NCBI GenBank assembly: GCA_030039655.1
Contig: JASHVC010000692.1
Location: forward strand, 1 to 5,206
Length of the DNA stretch: 5,206 bases
Origin: Xanthobacteraceae bacterium
GTDB taxonomy: Bacteria > Pseudomonadota > Alphaproteobacteria > Rhizobiales > Xanthobacteraceae
Direction of reading: 5' to 3'
The position numbers and the translations under genes are program-made. Position 1 is the first letter of the stretch, and every line of letters starts with the position of its first letter. Under the pieces are notes generated by a model, which made no database searches, was not told the origin of the DNA, and worked only from the letters and a program-made list of their open reading frames with translations. This document shows, in pieces, positions 1 through 5,206 of this stretch.

Positions 1-204
1 CGGCCGCGCGCGGGCCGCCGCCGTGTCGATCGCCCGAATGTGGCCGTGCGCGACCGAACTGCGCAGGATCACGGCATGCAGCATTCGCTCACTGTAAAGA
101 TCGTCGACATACTGCCCCCGCCCGGTGAGAAAGCGGAAATCCTCCAGCCGCTCGATTGGGCTGCCGACAAACAAATTGCTCGCGCGGGAAGCGGCGACGC
201 TCAT
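1..204 (-). CDS. Second xanthine dehydrogenase/CoxL-family molybdopterin-binding subunit (N-terminal part, cut by window edge)
   Basis: This is the first 68 codons of a second molybdenum hydroxylase large subunit, running off the left edge. Translation from the ATG at 204 gives 'VGSPIERLEDFRFLTGRG' at 13-30, 'QYVDDL' at 31-36, 'MLHAVILRSSVAHGHIRAID' at 41-60, then an Ala/Arg-rich stretch. This is the classic opening of the a/b hammerhead domain, with the 'RLED..FLTGRG.YVDD' signature more canonical than in the complete large subunit of this window. Counted by hand, 26 of 56 aligned residues match that other subunit without gaps, so they are divergent paralogues and not a recent duplication. 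The ATG overlaps the aspartate dehydrogenase stop as ATGA, and no strong ribosome binding site is visible, so translation is probably coupled. Catalytic motifs lie beyond the edge, so activity and substrate class cannot be judged. Confidence 0.88.
   Translation of the reverse strand, partial: MSVAASRASNLFVGSPIERLEDFRFLTGRGQYVDDLYSERMLHAVILRSSVAHGHIRAIDTAAARARP
201..204 (-). other. ATGA stop/start overlap (aspartate dehydrogenase to second large subunit)
   Basis: The ATG of the left-edge molybdenum subunit shares ATGA with the TGA stop of the aspartate dehydrogenase. The four-base overlap supports this short partial frame being a real gene and continues the operon past the left edge. Confidence 0.85.
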
Positions 205-1004
205 ATGACGATCGTTGCATCCAGGTTGATGAGAGCGCGGGCGACGCTGAGCGCCGCAAGCGCGGAGGTTTTCGGATTGGTGCGCGATGGCTTTCCTTGC
301 AGCTGGATTGCGAAGCGACCGGCAGCGCCTTCGGCTTCGATCTCGTGCACGTTGCCGGGCGCCTCGGGGTCGGCCACCAGTTCGACCTCTGTGGCGTCAA
401 AGCCGAGGCCTGCAAGCGCGACGGCGGCGGCCACATTGGCATTCTGCGGATACAGCAATGCCGCTTCGCCGGCGGTGCCGCGATACAGCACGGTGCGCGC
501 GGAGAGCTTATCGAGGTCGGCGACCTTTTCTGCCGGCGAGCCGCGCCACGCCGCAGGCGGCTTGCGCGAGCGATAGCGCACGGCATCGAGTCCTCCGACG
601 CGCATGGCGGCGATCGCGTCGATGCCGCCGATGGCGCCGGCGGGCAGCAAGATACGGGCACCGCCCTCCCGCGCCGCTTCTTTAAGCGCCTCCAGCAGTC
701 TCGGCTCCGCAAGGGCACCGATTGAGATCACCAGCAGATCGACGCGGCGCAGCAGCACAGCGGGGCCGTATTCCGCCACGGCCTTCTGCCCCGCAGCCTC
801 GGCGACGACCTCTGGGCCACGGGCCAGCAGGGCATCGAGCGACTCGACAATCTTGATTCCCGGCAGCGCCGTACGCGCCTTGTCGACACGTCCTGGCCGG
901 CACAGCGCACCGACGATGTCAGCGCCGCTGTCAGCGCTGCGCAGCGCGGACAGCACGTCCTGCGCAATGCCGCCGTACCCGATCAGTCCAACAGCGGTCG
1001 TCAC
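201..1004 (-). CDS. nadX: L-aspartate dehydrogenase family protein (NadX-like)
   Basis: The family catalyses the NAD(P)-dependent interconversion of L-aspartate and iminoaspartate/oxaloacetate plus ammonia; some members supply iminoaspartate for NAD synthesis. The protein has 267 residues, the usual length. It begins with a Rossmann fold carrying 'GLIGYGGIA' at 6-14. The middle has 'PAGAIGGIDA' at 121-130 and 'SRKPPAAWRG' at 146-155. The C-terminal aspartate dehydrogenase domain shows 'YPQNANVAAAVALAGLG' at 185-201, 'ADPEAPGNVHEIEA' at 211-224 with catalytic-type H220, and 'NPKTSAL' at 243-249. The GTG at 1004 was chosen because it forms a GTGA overlap with the aldehyde dehydrogenase stop and starts at the first strand of the fold. 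A GTG at 1028 (8 more residues, with a GGAAGAG-like site upstream) is a real alternative. Its stop overlaps the next gene's ATG by four bases. No nadA or nadC is visible, so a catabolic role is plausible. The family call is firm; activity on aspartate itself is inferred. Confidence 0.92.
   Translation of the reverse strand: MTTAVGLIGYGGIAQDVLSALRSADSGADIVGALCRPGRVDKARTALPGIKIVESLDALLARGPEVVAEAAGQKAVAEYGPAVLLRRVDLLVISIGALAEPRLLEALKEAAREGGARILLPAGAIGGIDAIAAMRVGGLDAVRYRSRKPPAAWRGSPAEKVADLDKLSARTVLYRGTAGEAALLYPQNANVAAAVALAGLGFDATEVELVADPEAPGNVHEIEAEGAAGRFAIQLQGKPSRTNPKTSALAALSVARALINLDATIVI
1001..1004 (-). other. GTGA stop/start overlap (aldehyde dehydrogenase to aspartate dehydrogenase)
   Basis: The GTG of the aspartate dehydrogenase and the TGA of the aldehyde dehydrogenase share the bases GTGA. 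This is the typical four-base arrangement of coupled genes. If the alternative GTG at 1028 is used instead, the overlap grows to 28 bases and the genes remain co-transcribed. Confidence 0.65.
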
Positions 1005-2431
1005 AGCCGCATGCCCGTAAACTTCCACTGTGACAACTCTTCCATGGTGTAGCGCACGCCTTCGCGCCCAAAGCCGGAAGAGCCGACGCCGCCGAACGGA
1101 TAAGTGTCGAGGCGGAAGCGGCTCGCATCATTGATCCACAAGGATCCGACGCGAAGCTTGCGCGACACCTTGAATGCGGTATCGAGGCTCTTGGTGAAGC
1201 AGGCGCCCTGCAGCCCGAACTCGGACGAGTTGGCGAGCGCCAATGCCGCATCGACATCGGCGACGGGCTGCACGGTAACGACCGGGCCGAACGCCTCCTC
1301 GGTCATCAACCGGGCATTCGGCGGCGCCTCCGCGACGATCGCGGGGCCGAGTATGGCGCCACGCCGCTCCGGTTTGAGTACGAGCTTGGCGCCCTTGGCG
1401 ACAGCGTCAGCGATCATCGCCTCGACACGGTCGGCCGCCGCGGCAGAGACCATCGGACCGACGTCGGTGGCGCCGTCCTCCGGATCGCCGACTTTCAGTT
1501 TCTTCGCCGCGGCGACGAACTGTTCGAGGAAGCGCTCATAGACCGCCTTCTCGACGATGACGCGTTGCGCCGAGATGCATTGTTGGCCGCTCGCTTCAAA
1601 ACCGGCGCCCGCGATGCGGGTCGCCGCATCCGCGAGATCGGCGTCGGCGCACACGATGTTGGCGGCATTGGAGCCCAGCTCACCGACGAATTTCTTGGCG
1701 CCGGCCGCGCGGGCAAGCTCATTGCCGGCGGCCGTGGAGCCGGTGACGGTGACCGCCGCGACCAACGCGTGCGCGACCAGAAGCTTGGCACTCTCGCGCC
1801 CTCCGGGCACGACGTTGAAAAGCCCGTCCGGCAAGCCGGCTTTCTTCATTGCCGCAGCCATCAGCAGCGCCACTTCGGTGCCGGGCGGCGATGGCTTCAC
1901 CACCACGGCGTTGCCGACCGCCAGCGCGGGTGCCACCTTCTGGATCAAAAGGTTCACCGGTCCGTTGAACGGCGTGATCGCGGCCACCACCCCATAGGGG
2001 ATGCGCACGGTGAATCCGAAGCGGCCGGCGCCGGTGGCCGCAACATCGAGCGGCAATACCTCGCCGTTGAGATGTGGCAGCTGCGCGGCACACGCGCGGA
2101 TGAAGGCGCCGGCTCGCTTGGCCTCGAAGGTGGCGGCGCGCCGCGGCTTGCCGATGATGCGGATCAACGAGCGCACCAGCTCGGCTTCGAGTTTGTCCAT
2201 GGCGTCGGCGACTGCCGTAAGCCATTCGAGGCGTTTCGCCGTGGTCGCTTCCATGTTGGCGAGATACGCCTGGTACGCATGCTTGACCGCAGCGTCGACG
2301 ATGCCGGCGTCCGACTCGATCATGTGCGAGGCGACGGTCTCGTCGATCGGCGAAACCAGCGGTGAAAACGCCGCCCCGCCGGCCGCACTGACGCCGCCGA
2401 TCCAGGGCAGAAGGCGGGGGATATCGTTCAT
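1001..2431 (-). CDS. NAD(P)-dependent aldehyde dehydrogenase (lactaldehyde/phosphonoacetaldehyde/sulfoacetaldehyde dehydrogenase-like clade)
   Basis: This cytoplasmic enzyme oxidises an aldehyde to its carboxylic acid with NAD(P)+. At 476 residues it is the normal length for the superfamily and all key residues are present: 'PFNGPVN' with oxyanion-hole N156, 'VVVKPSPPG' with cofactor-binding K179, 'TGSTAAG' at 230-236, general base E251 in 'ELGSNAAN', nucleophile C285 in 'GQQCISAQR', E379 in 'EEAFGPV', and the C-terminal 'YPFGGVGSSGFGREG' segment at 444-458. The 'ELGSN' and 'QQCISAQRV' variants resemble the clade containing lactaldehyde, phosphonoacetaldehyde (PhnY) and sulfoacetaldehyde dehydrogenases rather than betaine or succinate-semialdehyde enzymes. 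That placement is recalled motif similarity, not a computed tree. The start is the ATG with an AGGAGA site seven bases upstream. The TGA stop shares four bases (GTGA) with the likely start of the aspartate dehydrogenase gene. By context it probably oxidises an aldehyde intermediate of the pathway served by the neighbouring molybdenum enzymes; the substrate is unknown. Confidence 0.95.
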   Translation of the reverse strand: MNDIPRLLPWIGGVSAAGGAAFSPLVSPIDETVASHMIESDAGIVDAAVKHAYQAYLANMEATTAKRLEWLTAVADAMDKLEAELVRSLIRIIGKPRRAATFEAKRAGAFIRACAAQLPHLNGEVLPLDVAATGAGRFGFTVRIPYGVVAAITPFNGPVNLLIQKVAPALAVGNAVVVKPSPPGTEVALLMAAAMKKAGLPDGLFNVVPGGRESAKLLVAHALVAAVTVTGSTAAGNELARAAGAKKFVGELGSNAANIVCADADLADAATRIAGAGFEASGQQCISAQRVIVEKAVYERFLEQFVAAAKKLKVGDPEDGATDVGPMVSAAAADRVEAMIADAVAKGAKLVLKPERRGAILGPAIVAEAPPNARLMTEEAFGPVVTVQPVADVDAALALANSSEFGLQGACFTKSLDTAFKVSRKLRVGSLWINDASRFRLDTYPFGGVGSSGFGREGVRYTMEELSQWKFTGMRL

Positions 2432-2438
2432 GGGCGAT

Positions 2439-2444
2439 TCTCCT
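2439..2444 (-). promoter_or_regulatory. Strong Shine-Dalgarno site of the aldehyde dehydrogenase gene
   Basis: The minus strand reads AGGAGA seven bases before the ATG at 2431. It lies in the only intergenic gap of the window, the 20 bases 2432-2451 between the TAA stop of the large subunit (2454-2452) and this start. It fixes the aldehyde dehydrogenase start, although the same frame is open for 104 more codons upstream inside the preceding gene. It is the clearest ribosome binding site in the window. I see no promoter or terminator hairpin in the gap. Confidence 0.85.
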
Positions 2445-2451
2445 GTACGGA

Positions 2452-4818
2452 TTATTCGTGCGCGCGCGCTGCGGCGATCAAACCAAACAGCTTGGCGGGT
2501 GTCACCGGGTATTCGCCGATGGTGATGCCGAACGGCGACAGTGCGTCCTCGACGGCCGCCACGATGGCGCCGGCGGCCGGCACGCAGCCGGATTCGCCCA
2601 CGCCTTTGACGCCGAGCGGATTGAGCGGTGATGGCGATTGCAGAAAGTGCAGTTCGATATTTGGCACTTCGGTGGAGGTGGGCAACAGATAATCGGCGAA
2701 AGTGGTGGTGAGCGGCTGCGCGCCGTCGTCGTAGCCCATCCACTCGTAGAGCGCATTGCCGATGGCGTGCGCCGCGCCGCCGACAAGCTGGCCCTCGACA
2801 ATCATCGGATTGATCAGCTTGCCGCTGTCATTGACCACTACGTAGTGCAGGATGCGCACATGGCCGGTCTCGACATCGACCTCGACTTCGACTGCGTGGC
2901 AGCCCATGCCGTAGGTGAGCGCGTTCGGCAGAAAGCTTTGCATGCTTTCCAGGCCCGGCTCGAATTTTCCCGGCATCGAATAGCCCGGCACGCCCGAGAC
3001 CGCCTCGGCGACTTCGCGTAGCGAAAGCCCGCTACCCGGCGCGCCAACGACTTCGACGCGACCGTCGCGCAGCTCGAGATCTTCCACGCTTGCCTCAAGA
3101 AGGTGCGCCGCCACGCTCAGCACCTTCTCGCGCACCGCGACCGCTGCGAGATGAACCGACGAACCGGCCGTGACGGTCTGCCGGCTGGCGAAGCCGCCCT
3201 GCCCATAGGGAATGACGGCGGTATCACCGGCCACCACAGTCACGGTGTCGGTAGGGACGGCGAATTGCTCGGCACAGATTTGCGCCAGCGCGGTACGAAT
3301 GCCCTGCCCCATGGGCATGGCGCCGGTATAGACCGAGATGCGACCGGAGCGGCCAACGCGCACGATGCCGGACTCGAAGGGCCCGCGTCCGGTGCCTTTG
3401 ACGCCGTTGCCGACGCCGATCCCCAGATAGCGGCCTTGCTCATGCGCGCTACGCCGGCGCTCGGCGAAGCCCGCATAGTCGATAGCGTTGAGAGCCATAT
3501 CGAGACAGCGCGGAAAGTCGCCGCTGTCGTAGGCGATCGGCGAACCGGAACGCGTCTTCAGCGGCGTGACGTAGGGCATCTTCTCCGCCGGCACGAGATT
3601 GCGCCGCCGCACTTCGCTGCGATCGAGTTTCAGCTCGCGCGCGATTTGATCGAGCACGCGCTCCATCGCGAAGGCGGCTTCCGGGTAGCCGGCGACTCGC
3701 ACCGGCATGGTAGCGACCTTGTTGGTCTCCACCACTTTCACCCGCAGTTCGTAGGCCGGCACGATGTACGGACCGGGCACGCCGGTCGAGGCGTTGTATG
3801 GCAGATTGAGGCCTTGCGGCGTGTACGCGCCCTGATCGTGAATAAGCTCGCCACGTACGCCGAGCACGCGTCCTTCGCGGTCGAATCCGACTTCGAGATT
3901 CCAATATTGATCGCGTTCCTGTACCGCCGCGCAAAAATGCTCGCGGCGGTCTTCGACCCATTTGATCGGCCGGCGCAGGCGGAGACAGGAGGCCGCGACA
4001 ACGACTTCCTCAGGATAGAGGACGAACTTGGCGCCGAAGCCGCCGCCGACGTCCGGCGCCACGACGCGAATGCGGTTCTCGTCGAGGCTGAGCAAACGCA
4101 TCAGGAAGGCCCGCACTTCGTGGGCGAGCTGTGTCGACGTCCACAGCGTGAGGCGGTCTTCGTTGCGGTCATAGACCGCGACGGCGCCGCGGCCCTCCAT
4201 CGAATGCGCGCCGCCGCGGTGCTGTTTGAGGCTGACGCGCGCCGTATGTGGCGCGCGCGCAAACGCCGTCGCGATGTCGCCGTAGGCCTGAGGGAACTCG
4301 ATCAGCAAGTTGCTTGATTTGCCGCGATGGGCCAGCGGCGCGCCCGGGCGCAGGGCCGCGCGGCAATCCGAAACCGCACGCAACGGCTCGTAATCGACTT
4401 CGACTAGAGCGGCTGCGTCTTCGGCGATGGCACGCGACTGCGCCACCACGATGGCGACGGCCTCGCCCACGAAAGCAACTTCGTCTTTCGCGAGAACGAA
4501 TGGCGCCACGTCCCCCGACAACTGATCGGTGCGGAACTGCAGCGGCAGCCGTTCGGCCGTCAGCAGCGGCGCAAGATCGGGTTGCGCGAACACCGCATGC
4601 ACGCCGGGCAGGCGGAGCGCCTTGGCGGCGTCGATTCCGCGAATGCCGGCATGCGCGTGCGGGCTGCGCACGAACGCCGCCTCCAGCATCCCGGCGAATT
4701 TCAGATCGTCGACGAAGCGGCCATCGCCGCGGACCAACGGCCCGTCTTCGATACGCAGCACTGGCCGGCCGACCGCCGTATTCGGAGTCACCGTGTTCGC
4801 TCCCCGGGACTCACTCAT
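2452..4818 (-). CDS. Xanthine dehydrogenase/CoxL-family molybdopterin-binding large subunit (aldehyde oxidase-like molybdenum hydroxylase)
   Basis: This is the catalytic subunit of a molybdenum hydroxylase, which oxidises aldehydes, N-heterocycles or similar substrates with water-derived oxygen. The 788 residues match the usual length for stand-alone large subunits. The N-terminal a/b hammerhead domain begins at about residue 16 ('VGRPVLRIEDG') with 'RFVDDL' at 34-39. The Mo-binding domains follow: 'STQ' with Q230 (by motif position like Gln767 of bovine xanthine dehydrogenase), 'VGGGFGAK' at 257-264, the substrate loop 'VRVAGYPE' at 373-380, 'MGQG' at 503-506, 'FASR' at 543-546, and 'GVGES' at 739-743 with E742 as the catalytic glutamate. 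The xanthine-binding glutamate after 'GGGFGxK' is F265 here, which argues against a purine substrate. The loop is neither the CoxL form I 'AYxCSFR' nor the standard 'RGAGR'. The ATG at 4818 was chosen because it overlaps the upstream stop and sits just before the domain; an in-frame GTG at 4851 would add 11 residues. No strong ribosome binding site is seen, so coupling to the upstream gene is likely. The FAD and 2Fe-2S subunits are not in the window. Family is certain, substrate unknown. Confidence 0.95.
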   Translation of the reverse strand: MSESRGANTVTPNTAVGRPVLRIEDGPLVRGDGRFVDDLKFAGMLEAAFVRSPHAHAGIRGIDAAKALRLPGVHAVFAQPDLAPLLTAERLPLQFRTDQLSGDVAPFVLAKDEVAFVGEAVAIVVAQSRAIAEDAAALVEVDYEPLRAVSDCRAALRPGAPLAHRGKSSNLLIEFPQAYGDIATAFARAPHTARVSLKQHRGGAHSMEGRGAVAVYDRNEDRLTLWTSTQLAHEVRAFLMRLLSLDENRIRVVAPDVGGGFGAKFVLYPEEVVVAASCLRLRRPIKWVEDRREHFCAAVQERDQYWNLEVGFDREGRVLGVRGELIHDQGAYTPQGLNLPYNASTGVPGPYIVPAYELRVKVVETNKVATMPVRVAGYPEAAFAMERVLDQIARELKLDRSEVRRRNLVPAEKMPYVTPLKTRSGSPIAYDSGDFPRCLDMALNAIDYAGFAERRRSAHEQGRYLGIGVGNGVKGTGRGPFESGIVRVGRSGRISVYTGAMPMGQGIRTALAQICAEQFAVPTDTVTVVAGDTAVIPYGQGGFASRQTVTAGSSVHLAAVAVREKVLSVAAHLLEASVEDLELRDGRVEVVGAPGSGLSLREVAEAVSGVPGYSMPGKFEPGLESMQSFLPNALTYGMGCHAVEVEVDVETGHVRILHYVVVNDSGKLINPMIVEGQLVGGAAHAIGNALYEWMGYDDGAQPLTTTFADYLLPTSTEVPNIELHFLQSPSPLNPLGVKGVGESGCVPAAGAIVAAVEDALSPFGITIGEYPVTPAKLFGLIAAARAHE
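4811..4818 (-). other. 8-base stop/start overlap between the binding-protein gene and the molybdenum subunit gene
   Basis: The minus strand reads ATGAGTGA: the ATG of the large subunit begins five bases before the TGA that ends the binding-protein gene, in a different frame. With no clear ribosome binding site just upstream, this suggests translational coupling and places the transporter component in the same transcript as the enzyme. Confidence 0.8.
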
Positions 4819-5206
4819 CGATATGCACGCCGGAAGCTTTGACGACTTCACGCCACTTCGGCCGCTCGGAAGCGATGAACGCCGCGAACGCGTCGGGCGT
4901 CATCGGGTCGGGCTGCCCGCCGACCTGAGTGAGCGCTTTCACCACATCGGGCTCCTCGAAAATGTGTTTCACTTCGGCGGCGAGCTTGTCGACGATGGGC
5001 CGCGGCGTGCCGGCCGGCGCAAACAGGCCTTGCCACCCTTCGACCGAAAAGCCGTTCAGAGTTTCGCCAATGGTCGGCAGGGCAGGCGCGCTGGCGAGAC
5101 GGTGCGCGCTAGTCACCGCAAGGGCGCGAATGGCGCCGCCCTGCGCCTGCGGCCACAAAGTGGTCATGCTGTCGATGGCCACATCGACATTGCCGCTCAT
5201 CATCGA
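4811..5206 (-). CDS. TctC/Bug-family tripartite tricarboxylate transporter substrate-binding protein (C-terminal part, cut by window edge)
   Basis: This is the last 131 codons of a periplasmic solute-binding protein of the Bug/TctC family. The family captures carboxylates and related small organic molecules for TctAB-type transporters, or acts as an orphan sensor or receptor. The frame stays open to the right edge, so the start and signal peptide lie outside the window. Full-length members have about 320 residues, so roughly 40 percent is visible. Family hallmarks seen are an opening stretch like the usual 'SGxVDV' segment, then 'IRALAVTSAHR' and 'LPTIGE', the 'GLFAPAGTPRPIVDKL' segment, and a C-terminal helix ending 'KWREVVKASGVHIDE'. 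The stop is TGA at 4813-4811 and overlaps the start of the molybdenum-enzyme gene by 8 bases, so the two are co-transcribed. No tctA or tctB membrane gene is visible. The ligand cannot be predicted from this fragment. Confidence 0.93.
   Translation of the reverse strand, partial: SMMSGNVDVAIDSMTTLWPQAQGGAIRALAVTSAHRLASAPALPTIGETLNGFSVEGWQGLFAPAGTPRPIVDKLAAEVKHIFEEPDVVKALTQVGGQPDPMTPDAFAAFIASERPKWREVVKASGVHIDE

Noticed and set aside
156..725. Plus-strand frame of 189 codons across the nadX/second large subunit junction
   Set aside because: It covers the conserved C-terminal domain of the aspartate dehydrogenase in antisense and has no recognisable motif or convincing ribosome binding site.
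1565..2365. Open frame of 266 codons on the plus strand
   Set aside because: It is antisense to the aldehyde dehydrogenase, where catalytic motifs are intact on the minus strand. The plus-strand product is Gly/Arg/His-rich and shows no domain.
2457..2469. Short alternating CG/TG run as possible Z-DNA or regulatory element
   Set aside because: It is only about 13 bases, falls within the last codons of the large subunit (Ala-Arg-Ala-His) and is what base composition would produce. A similar run occurs near 4250.
2432..2743. Upstream extension of the aldehyde dehydrogenase frame by 104 codons
   Set aside because: The extension overlaps the C-terminal coding part of the large subunit, is Arg-rich without family similarity, and the ATG at 2431 has an ideal AGGAGA site. 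The 476-residue product already has the full family length.
3103..4317. Open frame of 404 codons on the plus strand
   Set aside because: It lies wholly antisense to the large-subunit gene, whose conserved motifs run through the same bases. Its translation is His/Arg/Asp-rich with no recognisable domain, as expected for a mirror frame in G+C-rich coding DNA.
2452..4818. Possible CO dehydrogenase (form I CoxL) or xanthine dehydrogenase
   Set aside because: The form I loop AYxCSFR is absent, and the glutamate that follows GGGFGxK in purine enzymes is F265. Only the family, not CO or purine oxidation, is supported.

Overview
The window is G+C-rich proteobacterial DNA (roughly two thirds G+C by eye), tightly packed and coded entirely on the minus strand. 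The tripartite-tricarboxylate-type (TctC/Bug) solute-binding protein, CO-dehydrogenase-like molybdenum hydroxylase subunits and overlapping start/stop codons suggest a metabolically versatile alpha- or betaproteobacterium of the Bradyrhizobium or Burkholderiales kind. The exact taxon cannot be fixed from this sequence.

In the direction of transcription (right to left) the layout is: the C-terminal part of a TctC/Bug substrate-binding protein (5206-4811, cut by the right edge); a complete 788-residue molybdopterin-binding large subunit of the xanthine dehydrogenase/CoxL family (4818-2452); a 20-base gap carrying a strong ribosome binding site; a complete 476-residue NAD(P)-dependent aldehyde dehydrogenase (2431-1001); a complete 267-residue NadX-type L-aspartate dehydrogenase (1004-201); and the first 68 codons of a second CoxL-like large subunit (204-1, cut by the left edge). 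Three of the four junctions are overlaps of 8, 4 and 4 bases, so this is almost certainly one operon. Its promoter and terminator lie outside the window. The only non-coding DNA is the 20-base gap.

The gene set reads as a catabolic module: capture of a small organic acid or aromatic by the periplasmic binding protein, hydroxylation or aldehyde oxidation by molybdenum enzymes, further oxidation by the aldehyde dehydrogenase, and a dehydrogenase acting on an amino or imino acid. No FAD (CoxM) or 2Fe-2S (CoxS) partner subunit is in the window, so partners must be encoded nearby or elsewhere. The substrate is not known. The most interesting points are the two divergent large subunits flanking a NadX-family gene that has no NAD-biosynthesis neighbours in the window, and an unusual substrate loop in the complete large subunit.
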